From Ferdinandcohnia sp047246645 (lineage in GTDB: Bacteria > Bacillota > Bacilli > Bacillales > Bacillaceae_L): a DNA stretch of 64,000 bases. Below are positions 41,621-49,599 of the stretch, piece after piece. The notes beneath the pieces were generated by a model. It was not told where the DNA came from. It saw only the letters and a list, made by a program, of their open reading frames with translations, and did not search any database. The stretch lies in contig NZ_JBFOKR010000003.1 in NCBI RefSeq assembly GCF_047246645.1, positions 186,001 through 250,000 of the forward strand, in the 5' to 3' direction. Position 1 is the first letter of the stretch, and every line of letters begins with the position of its first letter. Position numbers and translations under genes: made by a program.

Positions 41621-42756
41621 AGTTTTGCCCTCTTTCTATTCACGAAAAAGATTGTGGTATATAGGCCAATAGGAATGGTTATCACAATCCCGATACCTCC
41701 TGCTAATGCCCGTGCAAGTTCTAATGATAGGTTCATTGAAAGAGTGAACCCTAGTGGAGAAGCATTTTTAAAATAAAGAATAAGTAATGGAATTGACCCA
41801 CTGATATATGCAAAAAACAAGATATTTGTCATCGTACCCATTATATCTCTTCCAATTTCCAATCCCGACTTACTAAGTGCTTTTACGGATATTTGGTTGT
41901 TCTTTTCATATAAACTAAAGATGGAAGATGACATCGTAATGGCTACATCCATTACGGCCCCTAAAGAACCAATGAATAATCCAGCCATAAATACTATTTT
42001 ATAAGGGCGGGTGATAAACTGTAATTCTTCGTATCGAAGTCCTTGCTCAGACGTTACCCATAGAACAAAGTAGGCAATTAGAAGAGAAACAAAAGTACCC
42101 AATAGAGTAGAAATAATAGCTGCATATGTTTTTTCATTTAAACCATTTACTAGCAGTAAAGAAATAATTGTAAAAAGAATCACACTTACACTACATATTA
42201 CAATTAAATTGTTATCTGCCTGACTCATATAAATATCTAATGCGTACGATAATATCACGGCATTGACAATTAGACTGATAATCGATAACAATCCTTGGCG
42301 TTTTCCTACTAATAGCAAGATGAAGATAAATACCCAGGCTACAAGTAGGAGGTATTTGTCGCGTTTAACTTCTAAAATAGCCCCAGTTATTGTATCATTT
42401 TCCTCTGTATTATCATTAATTGAAACAAATAACTCATTACCAACATGGTACTCATGGTCATAGGCCTTCGAGGATGAATATTCATTGACTAAGTGAATGA
42501 CTTGTCCTTTGTACTCACCATTTTTAATTTTAGCCATAATAGACTGCGTAAAGAGAGTATCTTTATTTTCGTAGTTATCAATCATTTCAGTTTTATCTAT
42601 TACACTTGTTTCAATCACTTCAGCAATAGGACGGTCGTACAATGAATGATTATTGTTAACAAAGATAAGTGAACATATAAATCCAAGAATGAGAACGATC
42701 GAATAGATTTTTTGTTTAAGAGATATATTTTTATATGTATTCAGTAGAAAATTCAA
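41617..42756 (-). CDS. YibE/F family membrane protein (YibE-like, long)
   Basis: 379 residues from the TTG at 42756, seven bases after GGAGG; the ATG at 42783 has no site upstream. One N-terminal membrane segment (about 15-32) is followed by an outer domain of about 110 residues (VIDKTEMIDNYENKDTLFTQ) and then seven membrane segments. Family motifs SLGAVMDVAITMSSSIFSLY and LEIGRDIMGTMTNILFFAYI are intact and parallel those of the partner gene, which it overlaps by four bases. Confidence 0.88.
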   Translation of the reverse strand: MNFLLNTYKNISLKQKIYSIVLILGFICSLIFVNNNHSLYDRPIAEVIETSVIDKTEMIDNYENKDTLFTQSIMAKIKNGEYKGQVIHLVNEYSSSKAYDHEYHVGNELFVSINDNTEENDTITGAILEVKRDKYLLLVAWVFIFILLLVGKRQGLLSIISLIVNAVILSYALDIYMSQADNNLIVICSVSVILFTIISLLLVNGLNEKTYAAIISTLLGTFVSLLIAYFVLWVTSEQGLRYEELQFITRPYKIVFMAGLFIGSLGAVMDVAITMSSSIFSLYEKNNQISVKALSKSGLEIGRDIMGTMTNILFFAYISGSIPLLILYFKNASPLGFTLSMNLSLELARALAGGIGIVITIPIGLYTTIFFVNRKRAKL

Positions 42757-43068
42757 AGAAAAACCTCCAAAACTTGCTTCCATACAATGGATTTAGAATA
42801 ACAGGAATAAATTCAAATGGTCAAGAGAGGGTTATTCTATCTTGTACTCGTGGATTTGAAAATAGGATACGAGAGGAAAGTTAAGGTTAAAACACAAGTT
42901 AGTAGGTTTATAATAGTATATGTATTGTAGATATGTATGGGCTTTTGTAAGTCCCCATTAATAATGATTATCCTTTTATTTGCAGGAATCTGGATCTAAA
43001 TTCTAGAATGTGATGATGATGACAATAATGTAAACCAGTATTTACTTACTGTATAGGAGACCGTAAAT
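42757..43068. other. Divergent intergenic region between the YibE and DUF1801 genes
   Basis: 312 bases, no ORF. It holds a possible -10 TATAAT near 42913 and the Fur-type box listed separately at 42959. Confidence 0.5.
42959..42973. promoter_or_regulatory. Candidate Fur/PerR-type box
   Basis: TAATAATGATTATCC fits the 7-1-7 consensus TGATAATnATTATCA at all but two positions. It lies 96 bases before the DUF1801 start and about 200 bases from the YibE start. Which gene it serves, and which Fur-family protein binds, is open. Confidence 0.5.
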
Positions 43069-43491
43069 ATGTATGAACCGAAGATGAAAGAAACCGACAA
43101 TAGTGTAATTGAATTTATTGAACGTGTTGAAAATGAAAATAAGAAGGCAGATGCCCATCAGTTATTAGAAATTTTTGAAGAGGTAACTGGCTTTGAAGCA
43201 AAAATGTGGGGTCCTAGTATTATAGGCTTCGGTAGCTATCATTATAAGTATGCATCAGGTCGTGAAGGGGATGCGCCTTTAGTGGGTTATTCCCCAAGAA
43301 AAGCGAAAATTAGTCTTTATTTGGCCTATGAAAGTGTGGAAAGAGAGAAATTATTAGAAAGCTTTGGTAAACACACAAAGAGTAAGGCTTGTATTTATAT
43401 TAATAAAGTAGCTGATATCAATACCAATGTTTTAAAGGATTTAATTAAACATACTGTAGAAACATATCAGAATCTTTATCCGAACGAATAA
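43069..43491 (+). CDS. DUF1801 domain protein
   Basis: 140 residues, ATG start after TAGGAGA. It shows the DUF1801 (YdhG-like) pattern: a helical start, then MWGPSIIGFGSYHYKYASGR, GYSPRKAKISLYLAYE and KSKACIYINKVADIN. The fold is small alpha+beta and cytoplasmic; the Bacillus paralogue YdhG relates to frataxin-like proteins, and iron handling is possible given the Fur-type box upstream, though that link is my inference. Confidence 0.88.
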   Translation: MYEPKMKETDNSVIEFIERVENENKKADAHQLLEIFEEVTGFEAKMWGPSIIGFGSYHYKYASGREGDAPLVGYSPRKAKISLYLAYESVEREKLLESFGKHTKSKACIYINKVADINTNVLKDLIKHTVETYQNLYPNE

Positions 43492-43720
43492 TAATATTGC
43501 GATTGTTCTATCCATTTCCTGCTGACTTTTTGTAATTATTTTTTGCTGTTTCCGATTTGAATTATACCTCGCGAAAATTGTTATTGAAGCATTTTTCACT
43601 TCAACAGCCATACGTCTTTAAAAGAGTTCTGAATTATCTGAAGTTTAGTGGAATTTACGATATTGTTGGTTATAATAATAGTTGGAGTAATATTCCAATA
43701 AAATCAGAGGAGCTGAAATA

Positions 43721-44143
43721 ATGCGATTTATTCCTTATTTACAGTTAAATGGAAATGCAAGAGAAGCAATTGGATTTTACGAAAAGGTATTTCATGCAGA
43801 AAATTTAGGGGTTATTACATTTGGTGAAATGCCTTCTTCTCCAGATTTCCCTTTACCTGAGGATGCAAAAGACCTTGTTGCACACGCTACGATAAGGGTT
43901 GGAGAGTCAGCAATTATGTTTTCAGATACATTCCCAGGTCAACCGGCTCAAGAAGGTAACCTGGTGACCATTTGTGTTACATTTGACAATGCAGACAAAG
44001 CTCGCCAAGTTTTTGAAGCTGTACAAGATGGCGGACAAGTTGAAATGCCACTATCAGAAACAAGTTTTAGTCCTGCTTACGGGGTCATTAAAGATAAATT
44101 TGGCGTAACCTTCCAATTTTATACTGAAGGTCACCAAGGTTAG
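43721..44143 (+). CDS. VOC family (glyoxalase-like/PhnB-type) protein
   Basis: 140 residues, ATG start after CAGAGGAGCTGA. Paired beta-alpha-beta-beta-beta units are visible: FIPYLQLNGNAREAIGFYEK and the second from LVTICVTFDNADKARQVFEA, ending VIKDKFGVTFQFYTEG. This is the PhnB/YjdN type of vicinal-oxygen-chelate proteins, which bind a divalent metal. The reaction is unknown. A REP-like hairpin follows the gene. Confidence 0.88.
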   Translation: MRFIPYLQLNGNAREAIGFYEKVFHAENLGVITFGEMPSSPDFPLPEDAKDLVAHATIRVGESAIMFSDTFPGQPAQEGNLVTICVTFDNADKARQVFEAVQDGGQVEMPLSETSFSPAYGVIKDKFGVTFQFYTEGHQG

Positions 44144-44158
44144 TACATAAGATAAATC

Positions 44159-44206
44159 ACAGGGACGGTTCTTTTGTTTCTTTACTAAACAAGAGAACAG
44201 TCCATT
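44159..44206. repeat. REP-like palindrome, copy 1
   Basis: Arms GGACGGTTCTTTTGTTT (44163-44179) and its near-complement (44187-44203) form a long stem. The element, with the preceding AAATCACAGG, recurs at 47459-47508. GGGACGGTTCT palindromes are common Bacillaceae intergenic repeats. Confidence 0.75.
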
Positions 44207-44234
44207 GTTTACTAAGGAGATTTTATCTAAGCTT

Positions 44235-45100
44235 TTAACTACCTTTTTTCTTCACCGGCATCCAGATTTCACTATAGACATTTTCCGATGTTCCGTTGTA
44301 CTTTGTAAAAGATATGCCAGGTAGATTTGTTACTTGGTAATCTGAAGATGGTAACCATTCTGAGTAAATTTTGCATACGTTTCTTGGAGCGTAGTGGGAA
44401 ATGGTCCCTGATTCGGGAAGATTGCCCATAGACTTTCTTCGATCGTAATTTCCCCTAAATCCTCAAATGGGTTAGCATTTGTAGTAGCGAAACCTATCAT
44501 ATGAGTTAAATGCCCTTTTTCTTCCAAGTGCCCGTCATCAAAATTATAGGACACATTCAAGACTTGATGAGGATACAGATCTGCTAACTGATGCATTTCA
44601 TTTCTTTGTTGTTCGGTGATAGATTGTGCCAGTTCTATGATTGCTTGATTTTCACCTTCGAATTGAATAGGAACTCGTTTGGATACACCTACTATATTAA
44701 ATTTTTCCTTTTTTTCAATTTTGAATTCCAGAGAAATTCCTCCTCTAATATCAATATAAAATGTAAATTTCGGAAATGATTTTTGAATATTGTTTTTAGC
44801 CACTTCTGATGGCAAAAAACCACTCCAATCACGAAAGGCCCTTGAAAATCCTTCAATCGACTGATAACCATATTTATAGGAAATATCTGTTACTTTTGCT
44901 CCGTTTATTAATTCAACATTGGCAACGGATAATCTCCTGTTTTTGATATACTCACTCAGTGACATCCCAGCCATATACGAAAACATCCTTTTAAAATGAT
45001 AATCGGAAAGCCCAACAATTTTGGATATGTCTTTACCAGAGATATCCTCTGTTAAATGTGCTTCAATGTAATTTATTAAACGATTGAATTCTTGTAACAT
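44235..45100 (-). pseudogene. AraC family regulator with GyrI-like effector domain, frameshifted
   Basis: The start (ATG at 45100, after AAGGAGGGAA) and the two helix-turn-helix units are intact: DISGKDISKIVGLSDYHFKR and VTDISYKYGYQSIEGFSRAF. A GyrI-like ligand domain follows from about residue 105. The frame ends early at 44330 after PTTLQETYAK, but the next frame continues IYSEWLPSSDYQVTNLPGIS to 44235 and matches the family end. Adding one A to the run at 44369-44372 restores a 288-residue protein. Either a recent mutation or a sequencing error. Confidence 0.8.
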
Positions 45101-45285
45101 GTTTTTCCCTCCTTACACCTATATAGTACTTGTTACAATTATTTTTGACTTGATATTTGGTATACGGACTTTATCGGAATTCTTTTTCCACTATTATAAT
45201 CCTTTATTACTAATAAACGTAACGAATCTACAAGCAGTAAAGTCACCAATATTGCTCACAAATAGTTGGTAAAATCAAGACTAGT

Positions 45286-45390
45286 ATGTACAAGGAAGCT
45301 AGACTGCTTCAAAATCTAAAAAAGCCTATTGCTATATTCGTCATGAAAAAAATGCATGCAATACAGGAGATAGCAGTGGAGACTGCTTAA
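45286..45390 (+). CDS. Possible 34-residue ORF followed by a strong terminator
   Basis: ATG at 45286, TAA at 45388. The product would be MYKEARLLQNLKKPIAIFVM and 14 more residues (KKMHAIQEIAVETA), amphipathic and basic. There is no good ribosome-binding site, but a 15-base-stem terminator begins six bases after the stop, so this stretch is at least transcribed as the end of some unit. It could also be the tail of a decayed gene. Confidence 0.3.
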   Translation: MYKEARLLQNLKKPIAIFVMKKMHAIQEIAVETA

Positions 45391-45395
45391 TAAAG

Positions 45396-45432
45396 AAAGC
45401 TGACTGGTTCTTTAGGAATCAGTCAGCTTTTT
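45396..45432 (+). terminator. Strong intrinsic terminator
   Basis: 15-base stem AAAGCTGACTGGTTC / GAATCAGTCAGCTTT (one G-U) and five T; the gene it serves is unclear. Confidence 0.8.
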
Positions 45433-45448
45433 GCATGTGTTTCTACTT

Positions 45449-45655
45449 TCAAAGCTCGCAGCAGCTAATTTTGTGAAGTCCCATGGGGGTAGATATGGCG
45501 GATATAGTATATAAATTTCTCCCAAAGGGATTACAATAACAGATATTTATAATGCATTAGGAGATACATCAACCATACCGTTTTATACAGTTATCTCAAC
45601 TGAAGTAGAGGCATTTATTTCTCGAAACATTGATAAAGTGGAAAAGAATTTTTAA
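45449..45655 (+). pseudogene. Remnant of an Rrf2-type regulator
   Basis: One frame reads AAANFVKSHGGRYGGYSI, a TAA at about 45512, then ISPKGITITDIYNALGDTST and on to a TAA at 45653. VKSxxGRxGGYxI...ITxxDIYxALxD is the wing and following helix of Rrf2-family regulators. The N-terminal helix-turn-helix is missing and the frame has an internal stop, so this is a relic. Confidence 0.5.
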
Positions 45656-45658
45656 GAG

Positions 45659-45730
45659 GAATTGAATAAATTACAATTCAAGATTTAGTAGGTTTTAAGA
45701 AAAGGGGATAGTCCTTTTTACGGTAATAAA
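45659..45730. repeat. 72-base dispersed repeat, copy 1
   Basis: About 75 percent identical to 49528-49599, sharing CAAGATTTAGTAG and a similar end with AAAGTCTTTTT or TAGTCCTTTTT and GATAATAAA. Non-coding in both places. Confidence 0.6.
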
Positions 45731-45800
45731 TAGCAATAGCAGAGTAATTCGAGAAAAAATTCGCTCTGCTATCTGTATTTAAATAGATTTTCTTATTTTC

Positions 45801-46418
45801 TTAAATCCTACCAATGTACTTTGGATCCCTAATAATTCCAGGTTGACCTGGAACCCAGTTAGCAGGGACGCCTTCTCCAGTTTTTCTACTATATTGAATG
45901 CCATGGATGACCCGTAAAATTTCGTATACATTACGACCGACTTCCAAAGGATTTATGAATTTAGTAACAATCGTTCCTTCTGGATCAATAATAACGGTTG
46001 CCCTAAATGTTGCTCCAGTTTTTTCATTTAGCACTCTATATGCTTTACTAATTTTATGTGTTCGGTCACTTAAAAGCGGAAACGACACTTTTGATGCAGA
46101 TGGAGAAATCTCAGTAAAAACTTTGTGAGAATATACACTGTCTGTACTTATAGCAAGGACTTCAGTATTTAGAGCCTTAAATTGTTCATGAATGGCAGCG
46201 ACCGCTGCCAATTCTGTCGGTCAAACAAAAGTAAAATCACTTGCATAGAAAAATAAGACTACCCATTTTCCACGGTAACTTTCCAGGTGAATTTCTTTTA
46301 TTTTCTTTTCTACATTGTCGTAAGCTTCAGCTACAAATAAGGGGGCAACATCTGTTGTTTGTGCACAAAAAGGAAGAACACAGTTTCCTAGACTGTCTTC
46401 AGGTCTTTTAGATTCCAC
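45801..46418 (-). CDS. prxU: Selenocysteine-containing peroxiredoxin (AhpC/TSA family), UGA read as Sec
   Basis: The gene is read from the GTG at 46418 (seven bases after GGGAGG) to a TAA at 45801, 205 residues including one in-frame TGA at 46221-46223, codon 66. Upstream and downstream parts are in the same frame and form one peroxiredoxin: GKWVVLFFYASDFTFV-TGA-PTELAAVAAIHEQF. The TGA stands exactly at the peroxidatic cysteine of the invariant FVCPTE motif. A SECIS-type hairpin follows at once (46190-46214). The C-terminal resolving cysteine of 2-Cys enzymes is absent (GEGVPANWVPG), but an N-terminal CVLPFC pair could serve. It should reduce peroxides in the cytoplasm. A ferritin gene lies 53 bases upstream on the same strand. 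A simple nonsense mutation is the alternative, but does not explain the hairpin. Confidence 0.85.
46190..46214 (-). promoter_or_regulatory. Bacterial SECIS element of the selenoprotein gene
   Basis: On the minus strand, 3' of the TGA: GAA, bulged U, UGGCAGC, loop GGUC, GCUGCCA, UUC. That is a 10-pair stem with one bulged U and a GGUC tetraloop that begins 17 bases after the UGA. The E. coli fdhF SECIS has the same GGUC loop, a bulged U and an 18-base distance. It lies inside the coding sequence, as is normal in bacteria, where it binds SelB. Confidence 0.85.
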
Positions 46419-46471
46419 ATTACCACCTCCCGCCATTAGGAATACGATTTACTAGTAGATGGTTTTTATGG

Positions 46472-46993
46472 TTACCCGCCAGCCGGTGCAGCAGCTGCAG
46501 CTGGACCACCATTGGTCCTTGCGCCAAGTTCTTGATCGATTAATAAAAGAGCAGATGGGTTATTACCAGCAAGTTTAAGACGGTTCACAATTGTTAAACT
46601 CTGGGCTTCTTCGTCAATTTGTTCTCTTAAGAAGTCTTGGATGATAACAGCTGCTTGAGGGTCAACTTGATTTACATAATTAAAGGCCTGACGATATGAA
46701 TTCGTTACAAATTGTTCGTGAGCTAACACTTTTTGGAATGTTTCAAGTGGTGTTCCGAAATCGGTTGGCTGTGCAGGTAAAGTGTTTAACTGAACAGTAC
46801 CATCTCGATCCACAACAAAATCGATCAATTTTAGCATGTGAGTTCTTTCTTCCTCAGATTGTAATCGTAGCCATTTAGCCATTCCTGTTAGGTTTAACCT
46901 TCCCATATATGCAGACATTGCAAGATATAACGTAGTTGAAACATGTTCAATCTGAATAAGGTTATTTAATAGTTTCTGAAGCTCTTCATTCAT
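46472..46993 (-). CDS. ftnA: Ferritin
   Basis: 173 residues from the ATG at 46993, eight bases after AAGGAG; a GTG at 47002 overlaps that site. The diiron ligands of ferritins can be read (numbers with the GTG as 1): Glu19 (IQIEHVSTTLYLAM), Glu52 and His55 (SEEERTHMLKL), Glu96 (LAHEQFVTNSY) and the Glu pair in REQIDEEAQS. The end is Gly/Ala-rich (GGPAAAAAPAGG). It oxidises and stores iron. The selenoprotein peroxiredoxin gene follows after 53 bases with no terminator between, so the two are probably one operon against iron-driven peroxide damage. Confidence 0.92.
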   Translation of the reverse strand: MNEELQKLLNNLIQIEHVSTTLYLAMSAYMGRLNLTGMAKWLRLQSEEERTHMLKLIDFVVDRDGTVQLNTLPAQPTDFGTPLETFQKVLAHEQFVTNSYRQAFNYVNQVDPQAAVIIQDFLREQIDEEAQSLTIVNRLKLAGNNPSALLLIDQELGARTNGGPAAAAAPAGG

Positions 46994-47170
46994 TGGGTAC
47001 ACTCCTTATAGAATATAAATTATAGTCTATAGTATCTAATCAATACACAAGTGTACCTTGTATATGTGTTTACACTAGCCCATTTATGCTATGGCCATAC
47101 TTTATTGATAGTTCTGTTTATAAATAGCAATACTAAAAATGTTGTAGATTAAAGAGAATGTGGTGAGAAA

Positions 47171-47452
47171 ATGGAAAATTTCCCGACAATACATACAAAC
47201 TTTTGGGATGCAATGATTGCAGTTCCTATAGTCGTAATACTAACGCAAATTCTAAAAAAGATATTTCCAATCTCAAAGCCTTTTGTCCCTAGTGTGGCAA
47301 ATGTACTTGGACTACTTATATCGATTTTCTTTGCTCATCGGAATAACCTATGGGCTGGTGTCTTTATGGGTTTTTTTTATGGAAATGCTGCGGTAGGAGT
47401 GTACGCTTCATTAAAGACACAACTTAAAGCGTATCGAGAGGCAAAAGAATGA
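47171..47452 (+). CDS. Small membrane protein, function unknown
   Basis: 93 residues, ATG start after TGGTGAGAA. Two or three membrane segments: about 12-32 (AMIAVPIVVILTQILKKIF), 38-56 and 60-80 (WAGVFMGFFYGNAAVGVYAS). Size and layout are holin-like, but there are no phage genes nearby and I would not call it a holin. Divergent from the ferritin operon. A REP-like palindrome lies directly after the stop. Confidence 0.7.
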   Translation: MENFPTIHTNFWDAMIAVPIVVILTQILKKIFPISKPFVPSVANVLGLLISIFFAHRNNLWAGVFMGFFYGNAAVGVYASLKTQLKAYREAKE

Positions 47453-47458
47453 GTAAAT

Positions 47459-47508
47459 CACAGGTACGGTTCTTTTGTTTCTTTTTTGAAACACGAGAAC
47501 CGTCCCCA
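47459..47508. repeat. REP-like palindrome, copy 2
   Basis: Arms 47463-47480 and 47489-47506 are nearly perfect complements (ACGGTTCTTTTGTTT / AAACACGAGAACCGT). About 85 percent identical to copy 1 at 44159-44206; both lie just after short genes and could also act as transcript ends. Confidence 0.75.
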
Positions 47509-47722
47509 TGTTTACATGTTTATATTTTTTTTCATAGTTTGACAAGCTTATTTAATTGTTAAGGAAGATTAATTTTCACTTAAATAATTCCTTCGAAAAG
47601 GGTATACATGAGAAGATAATTCCCCCATTTTTCTCATTACTATTGAAGTATACGTCTTTAAGTAATCTTTACATAGGATTTACATTGAATCTGTATAATG
47701 AACCTTATGGGTAGGAAGTACT

Positions 47723-49492
47723 ATGAAATCGGGGGGCATAAGTTTGGGTATGAGAAATGTATTTAACATAAACTTTCATGGTAAAAAAAAGTTTAGTAGT
47801 ACTAAAGTGAGTATAGTTGAAAAATCCAGTATTAGGCTTAATCTCAGTACTAGATTATTCATTCTGTTTGCAGCCTTGCTTTTGGTATCCAATGTTGCTG
47901 TAGGAGTCAGTTCCTACTTGAAAGCAAAGGATATGGGTATGCAAACAATCGAAAACAGATTAGAGAGAGAAGCAGATTTAATGGGATACATAGCAGAAAA
48001 TTTAAAGTTTGTATACGTAAGCGATGAAGATTACTTTAAGCAGCAGCTAGAAACAAATGTCCGCTCGCAACAAAAAAAGCTTCAAAGTGAGGGGATTACC
48101 TCTGATTTTTTCTATATTGCTGATGATAAAGCAATTCCGTTTGAATCTAGTAATAATTCTAACTATGAATTTTCAGAACGAACAATAAATTTAATTAAGG
48201 AAACAAAAACAGGCATTATTCATGAAAAACATAATGGAAAAGATTATACTATTGCTTTTAAAGAGATGAAAGAGATCAATGGGATGTTTGTGATTCTCAT
48301 TCCGACAGATTCATATATGAATTCAGTTAATGAAATGGCATATACTACAATAGTGGCAATTGCTATTAGCATCCTCATTGCAACTGTTGTAATTAGCCTC
48401 TTTGTGAGAAAAGTGACTAAACCGTTAACTCATCTTAAAGATACAATGAGAAAGGTCCGTGAAGGAGATCTGCAATACTCCTCTAAAATTCATACAAATA
48501 TTCCGGAAATCACCTCTCTACATGAAAGCTATAACAGTATGATTGAGCAAATGATGAGGATGATAAATGAACTATCTGAGACTAATAAAGAACTATCGAA
48601 CACTGGGGATGAGCTAAAGGATTCATCACAAAGTGCTTTAGTAAGTGGACAGCAGCTAGTTTCTGCTATAAATCTAGTGAAATTGGGAGCAGAGCAAACG
48701 GCTGCAAGCTCTGAAACTAGTGTGAATAGTTATCAAGATATGAAGCAGATGATTGAAGAAATGTTAAAGAATATGGATCGTGTATTTAACAGTTCAGCTA
48801 CTATGAATCATACTGCTGAACAGGGCGAAAAAATTATGGGTACATTAATTTCAGCTATCCATTTATATGGTGAAGATTTCGAGCACCTTACGAACACTAT
48901 TCGCCAAGTAAAGGAATATTCTCTTTCTATTACAAATCTTGTTGGAATGATAAGAGGGATTGCAGTACAAACAAAACTATTAGCACTTAATGCTTCGATT
49001 GAAGCGGCACGAGCAGGTGAGGCGGGTAAAGGGTTTGCTGTTGTTGCAAATGAAGTGAGAAATCTTGCAGAACAATCTTCGAAAACGACGGAAGACATTA
49101 CTCGTGCCATCATGAATATGGAGAACATAACAATAAATGCTACCGAGGAATTTGATCAAATGCATTTAAAAATAAAAACAAATTTATCTATGGCCAGCAA
49201 TTCTAAAACTTCATTTGACAATTTAATGCATGAGATATCTGAAGTTAGCAGTAATTTATCTTTCATGAAAGATGAACTGAAACATATTGAGAGTATTTTA
49301 CCTAAATTAGAGTATCAAGCTGACAGCTTCTCTTCAGTTTCACAAGAAACTCTGGCTAGCGCTGAAGGGATGCTTTCTGCAAGCGAACATCAGATTAGAC
49401 AAATGGAGAGCACCCATGAAATTGGCTTAAGGCTACACACTTTGGCTAAGTCACTATCTAAAATTAACCAGCAATTTCGTATTTTGAAATAG
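47723..49492 (+). CDS. Methyl-accepting chemotaxis protein
   Basis: 589 residues from the ATG at 47723 (TAGGAAGTACT upstream); a TTG at 47744 after GGGGGG is an alternative start. Membrane segments at about 43-65 and 208-230 enclose an outer sensor domain of about 140 residues (single Cache-like size). A HAMP domain (about 231-285, KVTKPLTHLKDTMRKVREGD) leads to the signalling domain with the conserved tip TKLLALNASIEAARAGEAGK. The ligand is unknown. The chemoreceptor stands alone. Confidence 0.94.
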   Translation: MKSGGISLGMRNVFNINFHGKKKFSSTKVSIVEKSSIRLNLSTRLFILFAALLLVSNVAVGVSSYLKAKDMGMQTIENRLEREADLMGYIAENLKFVYVSDEDYFKQQLETNVRSQQKKLQSEGITSDFFYIADDKAIPFESSNNSNYEFSERTINLIKETKTGIIHEKHNGKDYTIAFKEMKEINGMFVILIPTDSYMNSVNEMAYTTIVAIAISILIATVVISLFVRKVTKPLTHLKDTMRKVREGDLQYSSKIHTNIPEITSLHESYNSMIEQMMRMINELSETNKELSNTGDELKDSSQSALVSGQQLVSAINLVKLGAEQTAASSETSVNSYQDMKQMIEEMLKNMDRVFNSSATMNHTAEQGEKIMGTLISAIHLYGEDFEHLTNTIRQVKEYSLSITNLVGMIRGIAVQTKLLALNASIEAARAGEAGKGFAVVANEVRNLAEQSSKTTEDITRAIMNMENITINATEEFDQMHLKIKTNLSMASNSKTSFDNLMHEISEVSSNLSFMKDELKHIESILPKLEYQADSFSSVSQETLASAEGMLSASEHQIRQMESTHEIGLRLHTLAKSLSKINQQFRILK

Positions 49493-49527
49493 GCATTTGA
49501 GAAAAAGCATAAAAGAGCTTTCAAGAC

Positions 49528-49599
49528 GAATTGAATTAATTTACAACTCAAGATTTAGTAGACATTAAGAATATGGGAAAGTCTTTTTCGATAATAAAA
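49528..49599. repeat. 72-base dispersed repeat, copy 2
   Basis: Partner of 45659-45730. It lies between the chemoreceptor gene and the terminator of the DUF4367-like gene; non-coding. Confidence 0.6.

Noticed and set aside
46221..46223. Reading the TGA as a nonsense mutation and the two parts as pseudogene fragments
   Set aside because: The TGA is exactly at the catalytic Cys, both flanks are intact and a SECIS-type hairpin follows; a random nonsense change would be very unlikely to meet all three.
47171..47452. Holin
   Set aside because: Size and helices fit, but there is no lysin or other phage gene and the sequence does not match a holin family I know.
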